Shown: in pieces, positions 6,192 through 12,871 of the stretch | Layout: every line of letters begins with the position of its first letter | Numbering within the stretch: the stretch's first letter is position 1 | Assembly: GCA_030638405.1 (NCBI GenBank) | Contig: DAOWER010000148.1 | Location: 1-12,871, forward strand | Direction: 5' to 3' | Source: Candidatus Eiseniibacteriota bacterium | GTDB lineage: Bacteria > Joyebacterota > Joyebacteria > Joyebacterales > Joyebacteraceae | Length of the DNA stretch: 12,871 nucleotides | The notes under the pieces: model-generated | The model's database searches: none | The model's input: only the letters and a program-made list of their open reading frames with translations | What the model was told of the DNA's origin: nothing | Translations under genes and position numbers: made by a program

Positions 6192-7714
6192 CAGTCGCTC
6201 CCGGGGCCGGGATTCTTCGCAGGAGGATGAGCCGACGAACTCCCGCACAAGGTCAGCGCAGGATCCCCGTACAGCACGTAGTTGGCCCAGATGATCGGGT
6301 GCCGGCCGAGGAGGGCCCTCCTCGCCGCCGTCACGGCGCCGCCCAGGGTCGCTCCGCCCAGAATTGCCCTGTAGAACGCGACGCTGAAGGCCGCGCTGCC
6401 GCCGTCGTGCAGCTCGGCCAGAGTGCAGAGATACGCTGGAACTCCAGCCAGCATGAGGGCGCGCGCCGCGTCGGCCACGCTCTCGCCCCGCGCGGACGGA
6501 TTCGAGCTGCACGCGTTCGCGAAGACGAGGGTCGGAGCCCGGACTCCGTCCGAGAAGAGCTCCGCCGGGCTGACGGGCGTCCCGTCGCCAAGCACCCACC
6601 CGCGCTCGAGGCCATCGGCCACGCCCGTGTGGCCGGCGAAGTGGACGACGTCGAACCCCTCCGCCAGGAGCACACGCAGCTCGTCCGCCGACCGCGGCGA
6701 CTTCCTCACAACTCGCAGGAGGTCGGGTCTCGTCGCGCCCAGTTCGAGGAGGTCCGCGGCCTCACGCTCAGCGGCCGGGAGTTCCCGACCCGACACGCCT
6801 GCCTCCGGGTTGGCAAGAAGGAGCATCCGCCGCCGCCCGCCGCGCCTTGCGGGGACGGGTCTCACGCCGGCGGTGTCCCGCAGCTGTCTCGTCACGGAGA
6901 AGAGCTGCCAGAGGAACTCGCCGCCCCTGCGCGCGACCAGGAGCTCCCAGGGAATCCCCGAGAGTTCGGCCTGAACACCGAGCTGCAGGTGGTCACCCGG
7001 CAGGTCCACCAGAGCATCGCCGACCTCACTCGAGCCACCCAGAAGCGTACTTCCGATCGCGAGCCCGATTGCGTAGAGCTCCCTCTGCGCGTCGTCTATC
7101 TGTTCGCGACTCCATCCGCCGCTCTCGCTCGCTCCGCCGAACGATGCGCTTCGCTGGGCGAGCGCATGGAACGCTTCGACGACACGCTCTTCCTCGAGTG
7201 GATTCCGCTCGACGACTGAATCTCTCGCCACCGCGTCCCGCGAGCCCGCGACCACGACGGAGATCATCCCCGGCGGTTCGGCTCTGAACTGCACCGCGGG
7301 GGCCACCGCCCCCGACCCCACAAGCAGAGCCGAGCGCCTTCGTGCTGTAAGGAAGAGAAACACTGCGAGTGCAAGCAGGAACACGACCCACGCCGGGTGC
7401 AGGAACGCTTCGGCGCCTCGGGCGACGGCCCGGTAGACCGCCACCCTCACGCTCCCGTAGTCGAGAGGCCTCAGGACGAACCAGACGGCCACGAGCGCCA
7501 CGGACACCCACGCAGGTATGAGGGTCAGGAAGCGCCTCTTCCCCGGGGTGTGCTGGGAGGGCGCGGCCGCGTGAGGCCAGCGTAGGGACGCTTCGAATCG
7601 CTCGCCGCAGGAGGCGCAGCGGAACGAACGTTCCACCGATCCCTCGGCCCTGCTCCAGCTCTCGCCCTCGACGTCAAGGCGCCCACCGCACTTCGGGCAT
7701 CGTTCGCGTTTCAC
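6191..7714 (-). CDS. Zinc-ribbon, membrane-anchored CHAT protease
   Basis: A 507-residue protein with an unusual layout. Residues 6-36 form a zinc ribbon (C6-P-K-C9 and C33-A-S-C36). Two hydrophobic segments (about 61-81 and 107-123) make a membrane hairpin. A CHAT domain (caspase/separase clan) fills about 155-490, with catalytic His in HFAGH (H362) and catalytic Cys in FANAC (C402), plus the C-terminal YGDP motif (about 482-485) typical of CHAT. Both catalytic residues are present, so a cysteine endopeptidase is expected. The start is GTG at 7712-7714 because GGAGG lies 6 bases upstream; an in-frame GTG at 7738 lacks such a site. With two membrane helices, ribbon and protease domain probably both face the cytoplasm. 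It overlaps the ECF sigma gene by one base and is followed by the double-finger anti-sigma-like gene, which suggests protease control of the sigma factor. Substrate and trigger are unknown. Confidence 0.88.
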   Translation of the reverse strand: MKRERCPKCGGRLDVEGESWSRAEGSVERSFRCASCGERFEASLRWPHAAAPSQHTPGKRRFLTLIPAWVSVALVAVWFVLRPLDYGSVRVAVYRAVARGAEAFLHPAWVVFLLALAVFLFLTARRRSALLVGSGAVAPAVQFRAEPPGMISVVVAGSRDAVARDSVVERNPLEEERVVEAFHALAQRSASFGGASESGGWSREQIDDAQRELYAIGLAIGSTLLGGSSEVGDALVDLPGDHLQLGVQAELSGIPWELLVARRGGEFLWQLFSVTRQLRDTAGVRPVPARRGGRRRMLLLANPEAGVSGRELPAAEREAADLLELGATRPDLLRVVRKSPRSADELRVLLAEGFDVVHFAGHTGVADGLERGWVLGDGTPVSPAELFSDGVRAPTLVFANACSSNPSARGESVADAARALMLAGVPAYLCTLAELHDGGSAAFSVAFYRAILGGATLGGAVTAARRALLGRHPIIWANYVLYGDPALTLCGSSSAHPPAKNPGPGSD

Positions 7715-7743
7715 GCGCTCCCTCCAAAGCGTGCGCACGCGTC

Positions 7744-7774
7744 CACTCGGGGCTTCCTCAAGGAAGCGCGAGTG
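7744..7774 (-). promoter_or_regulatory. Stem-loop between ATPase and CHAT genes
   Basis: A two-part hairpin: inner stem 7752-7757/7762-7767 with a 4-base loop, and outer stem 7744-7749/7769-7774, separated by a small asymmetric internal loop. It lies 39 bases after the ATPase stop and 30 bases before the CHAT start. No T run follows on the minus strand, so it may be a partial terminator, attenuator or processing site. No convincing promoter is visible in the 98-base gap. Confidence 0.45.
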
Positions 7775-7812
7775 TCGCGTGCGAGCCGTGTGTAGGTCGA
7801 GCGTGCCCCGTC

Positions 7813-9930
7813 CTACGCTCCTGGGAGCAGCACGAGCGAATCAGCGAATTCACTCGCGGATCCCTCGCAGGTGAAGAGCAGGACCTGCCTCTTCTCCGAG
7901 ATCTCGTCCAGGAGCTCCAGAGTGGCAGCGCGCCTGTTGGGATCCCAGTGGACGAGCGCATCGTCGAGTATAAGCGGTGAGCCGTCTCCGGGGGAAAGGA
8001 ATTCCAGGAGCGCGTATCTGACAGCGAAGTAGAGCTGATCAAGCGTGCCCTTGCTCAGGTCCGACGTCTCGAGGCTGTCCGGCCCCGACGGCGTGGCCGA
8101 CGGGGTCGAGACCGACAGGTTGAGGTCGTTGCCCATCGTCACCCGCGAGTAGCGTCCCAGCGTGGACCGCGAGAGCACGCGGCCGACGATGGGTTCGAGC
8201 ACAGTGGCGGCCTCTTCGTTGGCGCTGGCCATCGCCTTCATCAGCGAGTCCTTCGTCAACACCAGTATTCTTATGTGCCGCTCGAGTCCGGCGATCTCGC
8301 CTGTCACGCGCTCGATCTCCGCCTCGATGTCGGGCAGCGTCTCGTCGATCTCCACGCTCTCGAGTTGAGCCTCGCGACGCTTGATGTTCTCTCTCAGCCC
8401 GTCCACCCCACCCGAGAGCTCCTCGCGTTCCCCGCGGAGTTTCGACACGTCGACCGCGGTCACCACACTGCCGCTCGCCGCCGCCTCTCTCGCGCCCCCT
8501 TCCATCTCGAGAATGCGGCTCTCGAGAGAGGTCGCCTGACTCTGAAGCTCCATTTCCACGGCCTCGGGATCGTTGCCCTCGCACACCTCGTAGAGAGTCG
8601 CGTTCCAGACATCGACGTTCCGCCTGGCCACGTCCTGCGTCGCCGCGTACTCCGCCAACCCCTCGTAGGTGCGTATGCCCAGCTTCAGAAGGGACGCGCT
8701 CAGCACCGTCTCGCGCTTCTTCCTCTCCCGGAGGACGCTCCTGATCTCCTGCGCCGAACTCCAGACGTGCACGGCCTTGCGCAGCAGAACCAGCGCCCAT
8801 GCGGCCAGCCCGACGCCGACGGCGATCAGGGACCACTTGATCGGCGCTCCCATCTCGACGAGCAAGGGTACCACGATGAGCCCGACCGCAGCGCCGCCGA
8901 AGGTCGCGACCCAGACACCGGGCCGCTGATCCAGCGGACTCCTGCCCCCGGGAACCAGGCCCTTCAGCGTCTTGACCCTCTCGTCCAGCGCGTCCAGCGC
9001 CGCCTTGGCGGCGATCGCTTCCTTCTCCTGCTCACGCGATCCCTGAACCAGCGCTTCCCACGCATCGGCGACGTCGCCCCGGAGCTTGTGTATGCGGCTG
9101 ATCTTGGCGGCCCGCTCGTCGAACGCGGTGTGCAGACGCGTCAGTTCCTCCTCCTGCCCCTTCTTCGTCTCCTCGTTGAGGAACGTCTCGTCGAGACGTT
9201 CGAGTTCCTTCGCGGCTACTCCCAGTTCTTCCGTCTCGCGAGCCAGCTCGCTCCGGGTCCTCTGAGTCTCGTCCCAGCGCTTTCGGATGACGGCCGCTCT
9301 GGGTAGCAACTCCTCGCGGCGGTCGAGCAGGCGCTTGAGCGGACCCGGGTGCTTCGCAGCGCGGTCCGTTCCCGTCTTCAGACGATCGATTCTCTTGCCT
9401 ATGGTGTCGATGACGCGCGTGGCGTCCACTCTTCCGCTCGAACTCGTCATCTTCCGCTCGATCAACGGGACGAGAGCGCCCCGCCGCGCCTGGCCCCCCA
9501 GTCCCTCGAGAGACGCAAGGTCGTCCTGATGCACCGAGGCTATCGACTCGAAGGCCTCGCGCGTGTCGAACCCGACCGCACCCGCGATGATCCGGTCGAT
9601 CTCGGCGCGATCCGCAACGACGTCGCCCTCGGTGTGACTCGCAAGCTCCGCCGTGCCCGCTCCGAAGTCCTTCGTGAGCGTGAAGCTGACCTCGTCATGC
9701 TCGAAGTCCAGCTCCAGCTTCATCCCGCCGCTTCCACCCCACCTCGCCAGAGATCTCACGGCCTCCTCTGTGGAGGTCGGGTCGGCGAACAGCACGGTTG
9801 AGAGAGCCTCTGCGATGCTGCTCTTGCCCGACTCGTTCGGACCAACGATGAGGTTGAGTCCCGGCTCCAGCTCGACCTCGTGGTCGGCGAAGCACTTGAA
9901 GTTGACCAGTCCTAGCCGTCGGATTCTCAT
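7813..9930 (-). CDS. YhaN/SbcC-like coiled-coil ATPase with membrane hairpin
   Basis: A 705-residue ABC/SMC-type ATPase with split nucleotide-binding halves. The Walker A motif GPNESGKS is at 30-37. Long charged coiled coils occupy about 195-325 and 390-570. The C-terminal half carries the signature-like LSKGT (625-629), Walker B PLILDDAL (652-659) and a downstream switch region. Where SbcC and Rad50 have the CxxC zinc hook, this protein has two hydrophobic segments (about 339-359 and 366-383) and no CxxC, as in Bacillus YhaN-like proteins. The arms probably end in the membrane. The ATG at 9928-9930 overlaps the stop of the phosphoesterase gene (ATGA), so the two are a coupled pair, as for SbcCD and YhaO/YhaN. 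DNA-end or DNA-structure processing at the membrane is the family-based guess; the exact role is unknown. The CHAT operon follows after 98 bases. Confidence 0.87.
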   Translation of the reverse strand: MRIRRLGLVNFKCFADHEVELEPGLNLIVGPNESGKSSIAEALSTVLFADPTSTEEAVRSLARWGGSGGMKLELDFEHDEVSFTLTKDFGAGTAELASHTEGDVVADRAEIDRIIAGAVGFDTREAFESIASVHQDDLASLEGLGGQARRGALVPLIERKMTSSSGRVDATRVIDTIGKRIDRLKTGTDRAAKHPGPLKRLLDRREELLPRAAVIRKRWDETQRTRSELARETEELGVAAKELERLDETFLNEETKKGQEEELTRLHTAFDERAAKISRIHKLRGDVADAWEALVQGSREQEKEAIAAKAALDALDERVKTLKGLVPGGRSPLDQRPGVWVATFGGAAVGLIVVPLLVEMGAPIKWSLIAVGVGLAAWALVLLRKAVHVWSSAQEIRSVLRERKKRETVLSASLLKLGIRTYEGLAEYAATQDVARRNVDVWNATLYEVCEGNDPEAVEMELQSQATSLESRILEMEGGAREAAASGSVVTAVDVSKLRGEREELSGGVDGLRENIKRREAQLESVEIDETLPDIEAEIERVTGEIAGLERHIRILVLTKDSLMKAMASANEEAATVLEPIVGRVLSRSTLGRYSRVTMGNDLNLSVSTPSATPSGPDSLETSDLSKGTLDQLYFAVRYALLEFLSPGDGSPLILDDALVHWDPNRRAATLELLDEISEKRQVLLFTCEGSASEFADSLVLLPGA

Positions 9931-11063
9931 CCTATGACGTCCTTTCCCTGAAGCAGCGCCACGCCAAGCTGGAGGGCGTCCTCGATCTCCCGACGCTCGT
10001 CCTCACTTCCGGCCTCCTCGAGCCTCGATCGCATGTGTCTTGCGAATCGGCCGACCACGAGACGCTCGGGCAGCTGGACGAGGTCCTGGTCGCTCACCTT
10101 TACGTGGTAGTCCCTCACAGGGGGACAGACGAAGAAGTAGTCGCCCACCAGCTCCTCCACGAGGTCCCAATCATCGATTCCGGCCTCGGCCGACGTCAGT
10201 CCGGTCAGCACAAGCCGGAGAACCGCGTTCGGATTCGAGCGTGTCTCCTGCCGCACACGCTCGGCGATCGAGAACGAGTCCGACGCGTCCGTCACCTCGA
10301 CTCTGGCCTCGACGATGCTCCTGGCCCCGACGCGCACCTTCGTCACTATCGCTCCGTTCGCTCTCAGCTCGACTCGTGCGACGTGGCCCTGACCTCCACC
10401 GTCCATGGCCACGAGCTCAGGCGACCCGGGGTAGACGGCCGGCACGCCGGCGCCCTCGATCTCATGCCACGACGGCAGGTGCCCGAGCGCGTAGTAGGAC
10501 CAGCCCTCACCCGGGAGATCCGACAGTGAGAAGGGACCGCCCTCCTCATCGTCGCCGCCCCCGGTGGAGCCGTGCAGTACCGCCACGTTGAAGGCGGAGT
10601 CCGGGTCGGGGACCAGATCAGTGGCACCTCTGTCTCGGCCCTGACGCTGCGGCGGATCGCCGTGGATCGTCAACCCCGCGTTCTCGACGGCCACCGACCT
10701 CAGACCGTCGAGACCGAGCACCGAGACGCGGTCGAGCTTGCCAAACTCCGCGCGGTAGCTCGTGTATACCGACTCGATATCGAGTGGGTCGTGTGAGCCC
10801 GGAAGCAGCACCACGCTTGCCTTGGAGTCGCTCGTCAGCCTTGCGAACTCCCTGAGCACGAAGCGTACGGTTGCGGCCGAAGGATTGTTGGAATGGAACA
10901 GATCACCGGCGACCACGAGGGCGTCCGCGTGCTGCTCTACGACCAGGTCCACGATCTTACTCAGCGTTCGCCTGAGTTCCTCTCTCTGCTCCGCCGCTCG
11001 CGGACCGAGCCAGCCGAGTGGAGTACCGAGGTGAACGTCGGACGTGTGAATGATGATAGGCAC
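9927..11063 (-). CDS. SbcD/Mre11/YhaO-like metallophosphoesterase
   Basis: A 378-residue calcineurin-like phosphoesterase of the DNA-repair exonuclease type, expected partner of the following ATPase. Motifs: D9-x-H11 (HTSDVHLG), G53-D54, G89-S-H-D92, H164 (LHG) and G194-H195-L-P-S-W-H200. Two positions depart from the family. The Asn of GNHD, a metal ligand and catalytic contact, is Ser90. The usual GHxH is GHLP, with a His three residues later (H200). Metal binding or activity may therefore be altered. The start is GTG at 11061-11063 behind GGAGG (11068-11072, 4-base spacer), giving the usual beginning MPIIIHTSDVHLG; the 33 in-frame codons upstream look non-coding. The C-terminal third (about 240-378) would be the capping and ATPase-binding part. 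No confident promoter was seen in the 170 bases upstream. Confidence 0.87.
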   Translation of the reverse strand: MPIIIHTSDVHLGTPLGWLGPRAAEQREELRRTLSKIVDLVVEQHADALVVAGDLFHSNNPSAATVRFVLREFARLTSDSKASVVLLPGSHDPLDIESVYTSYRAEFGKLDRVSVLGLDGLRSVAVENAGLTIHGDPPQRQGRDRGATDLVPDPDSAFNVAVLHGSTGGGDDEEGGPFSLSDLPGEGWSYYALGHLPSWHEIEGAGVPAVYPGSPELVAMDGGGQGHVARVELRANGAIVTKVRVGARSIVEARVEVTDASDSFSIAERVRQETRSNPNAVLRLVLTGLTSAEAGIDDWDLVEELVGDYFFVCPPVRDYHVKVSDQDLVQLPERLVVGRFARHMRSRLEEAGSEDERREIEDALQLGVALLQGKDVIG

Positions 11064-11234
11064 GGAACCTCCAGCGATGGAGCCACCAGCTCGTCGGGAA
11101 TCGTCAGTTCGGGAACTTCCCCGCATCCCACTTGAAGCAGAGTTCGTGCCTAAACTACGCAAACTGTGCGAATCTATGTGGTTTTCTGCCCTTCGGTACG
11201 CCTGATCTCAGCCACCACTACCCGCAAATGAACA

Positions 11235-11264
11235 GGACGCGGACATATTGCAGTGTCCGCGTCC
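11235..11264 (-). terminator. Hairpin terminator after the lipoprotein gene
   Basis: A perfect 11-bp stem (11235-11245 with 11254-11264) has an 8-base loop, 74 bases after the lipoprotein stop. On the minus strand it is followed by TGTTCATTT, a weak T-rich tail. It separates the lipoprotein gene from the phosphoesterase unit. The rest of 11064-11338 holds nothing I can assign. Confidence 0.7.
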
Positions 11265-11338
11265 CGAAACGCACTTGAATGGCTGACCCCGCGTTCACGA
11301 TTCCGGCCAGCCGTCTGCCAGGCGGTCCCGCCCCCCAC

Positions 11339-12556
11339 CTACTCCGCAGTGAGCCAGCTGAAGAACTCGCCCCAGTACTCGTCGGTCATTCCCGGCGTGA
11401 TGTCGCTGAACGTCGGGTCCGGGAAGTCGATGGGCATCGTGACGACAATACTCTCGGGGTCCGACCACGTGTGAGCGGGGAAGTAGGCGGTTATCGGGTC
11501 GAGCGGGTTGGTGAAGAACTCCTCCAGGTCGACGAGGATGTCGATGTCCGGCGCTTCAGGGTCGGGCGTGTCCTCCGCCGGGTTGAAGCTCAGCCCGTTC
11601 TGCAGAGCGTCGTACACCTCTTCCGCGATCCAGGACAGAGTGTCAGCGTAGCCCGCGCCGAGCGGGATCCACCCCTCGTCGTCGGTGTTCGTGAATAGAT
11701 CCGTGTCCTGCGGGTCCGTTTCGTTGGCAAGCTCCCACGCGCTGTCGCTTAGATGCCAGTGCATCTCCCAGAGCTCCGCGTATGCGGACGCCATGCGGTC
11801 GCCGGGCCTCAGACTGAGGAAGTCCGGATCCTCGTCGATGAGCTCCTGAAGGGTCTGACCCTCCTCCACATCGACGTTGTAGCTCACAGCGATGTAGAAC
11901 ACCGCCTGCAGAACGTCGAGCGGCGCGTGCATGATGAGGACGTCCGTGGCGTCGATCTCGATCTCGACCACCTCGCGCTCCCCCTCCACTTCGATAATGA
12001 GCGGCACAACGCAGTCCTGGCCCTCGAACTGCGCCAGGTTGCCGTCCGCATACTCCAGAGCGGGCAGCACCTCCGCCTCGATGAAACTCTGAAGCTCGGA
12101 GAACTGGAAGTCGCTCCTGCTGGATTCCCTGAGACGCCTGGCCGCCGTGTAGACGTCGGGTTTTCTGAGCGCACGGAAGAGGAAGTCCCCGGGGCCGCCG
12201 GGCCCGGGTCCCTCTTCGGGGAACAGACCCTCAATGATGTCCCCGAGCTCCGGATCCTGGAGCACCATCGCCAGCCTCGTCACCGCCGCCATGACCAGCG
12301 CCCCGCAGTGGTCCGGGTCGATGTCCAGGGCGTCCTCGAAGTAGCCGTTGGCCTGTTCCGTGTCAATGTCCCACATCCAGGGCGGTTCCTCCGGGTTCAC
12401 GCCGGACATCGCATTCTGAAGGTACGCGATGCCCTGAGCGAAGAGCTGGTCGGCCGTCGCCGCCTCGTCGACGCTCTTGTCCTCCGAGCAACCGAACAGC
12501 CCGAGAACGGCGGCTCCGAGCAGCACCAGCAGAACGAGCGGGCGTAGCGCTTTCAT
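11339..12556 (-). CDS. Acidic TPR-like lipoprotein of unknown function
   Basis: A 405-residue exported lipoprotein. Residues 1-22 form a type II signal peptide (M-K-A-L-R-P, then a hydrophobic run) with lipobox L20-F-G-C23, so C23 should be lipidated after cleavage by LspA. Residues about 33-100 have TPR-like helical repeat character (QGIAYLQ, then YFEDALDIDPD). The rest is strongly acidic, rich in W, E and D, probably helical, and without a domain I recognise. The ATG at 12554-12556 has GGAGG six bases upstream. Another in-frame ATG at 12571 lies just before the ribosome site and is less likely. The gene stands alone, between a tRNA-Arg terminator and its own hairpin. The residue after C23 is Ser, not Asp, so the inner-membrane retention signal of Escherichia coli is absent and outer-membrane location is possible. 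Function is unknown. Confidence 0.85.
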   Translation of the reverse strand: MKALRPLVLLVLLGAAVLGLFGCSEDKSVDEAATADQLFAQGIAYLQNAMSGVNPEEPPWMWDIDTEQANGYFEDALDIDPDHCGALVMAAVTRLAMVLQDPELGDIIEGLFPEEGPGPGGPGDFLFRALRKPDVYTAARRLRESSRSDFQFSELQSFIEAEVLPALEYADGNLAQFEGQDCVVPLIIEVEGEREVVEIEIDATDVLIMHAPLDVLQAVFYIAVSYNVDVEEGQTLQELIDEDPDFLSLRPGDRMASAYAELWEMHWHLSDSAWELANETDPQDTDLFTNTDDEGWIPLGAGYADTLSWIAEEVYDALQNGLSFNPAEDTPDPEAPDIDILVDLEEFFTNPLDPITAYFPAHTWSDPESIVVTMPIDFPDPTFSDITPGMTDEYWGEFFSWLTAE

Positions 12557-12605
12557 TTGGGCCCTCCCCATGTTCCAACCTGTGAACGATTCCTCACCCC
12601 GCCCC

Positions 12606-12634
12606 CTGATAGCAGACGGCGGGGCGGGGCGCAA
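12606..12634 (-). promoter_or_regulatory. Possible sigma-70-type promoter of lipoprotein gene
   Basis: On the minus strand TTGCGC (12629-12634) and TATCAG (12606-12611) are exactly 17 bases apart, about 50 bases before the start codon. The -35 matches at three of six positions and the -10 at four of six. It is the best candidate in the interval, but weak. Confidence 0.35.
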
Positions 12635-12713
12635 CCACGAATCCGCATTCCGAGAAAACCCGCGGAGCGCCGCTTTGGGGCGGGTTCACGGGCGGTGCTG
12701 GCGTACATGAGAC

Positions 12714-12742
12714 GCGCCCCCTCTCACGTAGAGAGGAGGCGC
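12714..12742 (-). terminator. Hairpin directly after tRNA-Arg
   Basis: A 12-bp stem (12714-12725 with 12731-12742) with a 5-base loop starts 3 bases after the tRNA CCA end. One pair is G-U only when read on the minus strand and C-A on the plus strand, which supports minus-strand RNA. The tail GTCTCATGT is only mildly T-rich. Confidence 0.7.
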
Positions 12743-12745
12743 TCT

Positions 12746-12822
12746 TGGTACGCCCAGGAGGACTCGAACCCCCAACCTTCTGGTCCGTAGCCAGACGCTC
12801 TATCCAATTGAGCTATGGGCGC
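12746..12822 (-). tRNA. tRNA-Arg (anticodon ACG)
   Basis: Complete cloverleaf. Acceptor GCGCCCA pairs with TGGGCGT (first pair G-U), the D arm is GCTC-AATTGGATA-GAGC, the anticodon stem TCTGG/CCAGA holds loop CTACGGA, and the T arm GGGGG-TTCGAGT-CCTCC pairs with a G-U. The anticodon ACG is the known substrate of TadA, whose gene is in the same window; A34 would become inosine so that CGU, CGC and CGA are read. Discriminator A; CCA encoded at 12746-12748. Confidence 0.96.
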
Positions 12823-12832
12823 TTCTCGTATC

Positions 12833-12871
<39 letters not shown>

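Noticed and set aside
6192..6599. Extension of the sigma factor start to 6599.
   Set aside because: The added 136 codons lie inside the CHAT gene, including its catalytic Cys region, and are low-complexity Arg/Gly. The ATG at 6191 has a good ribosome site and overlaps the CHAT stop.
5543..7714. The CHAT and sigma genes as part of a type III-E CRISPR (Craspase) locus.
   Set aside because: There is no repeat array and no Cas7-11, Cas1 or Cas2 gene in the window. The CHAT protein lacks the TPR part of Csx29, so only the regulatory logic is comparable.
11111..11121. The palindrome GGGAACTTCCC upstream of the phosphoesterase gene as a LexA or other operator.
   Set aside because: It does not match a LexA box I know, is short, and has no visible promoter in register with it.

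Overview
The window is G+C-rich bacterial chromosome. Every gene I can support lies on the minus strand: eight protein genes, four complete tRNAs and one tRNA cut by the right edge. The lipoprotein signal peptide, a consensus sigma-54 promoter, a GGDEF protein and an ECF sigma factor suggest a diderm (Gram-negative-type) bacterium with elaborate regulation. The phylum cannot be fixed from the sequence. I see no transposase, integrase, phage gene or CRISPR array.

Layout in the direction of transcription (right to left). The right edge holds the 3' part of a tRNA-Ser, then tRNA-Arg(ACG) with its own terminator hairpin. Next comes a lone gene for an exported, acidic, TPR-like lipoprotein (11339-12556), closed by a long perfect hairpin. 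After it is a two-gene unit with a 4-base ATGA overlap: an SbcD/Mre11/YhaO-like metallophosphoesterase (9927-11063) and a YhaN/SbcC-like coiled-coil ATPase (7813-9930). The ATPase carries a membrane hairpin where SbcC and Rad50 have the zinc hook. About 100 bases further, after a strong stem-loop, is a compact three-gene unit: a membrane-anchored zinc-ribbon CHAT (caspase-like) protease (6191-7714), an ECF sigma factor (5553-6191, 1-base overlap) and a soluble protein with two anti-sigma zinc fingers (4640-5545). This unit ends at a good intrinsic terminator.

A regulatory interval of about 350 bases follows. It holds a near-palindrome in enhancer position, a full-consensus -24/-12 sigma-54 promoter and a leader of about 140 bases rich in hairpins. 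It drives a multi-pass membrane GAF histidine kinase (2129-4288) and, with a 1-base TAGTG overlap, a REC-GGDEF response regulator (1143-2129). This is a signal-to-cyclic-di-GMP module. A GC hairpin separates it from the last unit: tadA behind a TTGACA-N17-TAGGTT promoter, then tRNA-Ser(CGA), tRNA-Ser(GGA) and tRNA-Ala(CGC), closed by a hairpin. Bases 1-150 contain nothing I can assign.

The most interesting part is the CHAT protease / ECF sigma / double-zinc-finger operon. It has the parts needed for protease-controlled release of a sigma factor, as in type III-E CRISPR Craspase, where a CHAT protease acts on a sigma-bound partner, but here there is no CRISPR component. The neighbouring divergent, membrane-tethered Mre11/Rad50-like pair may be a separate module or an upstream sensor. 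That link is inference.
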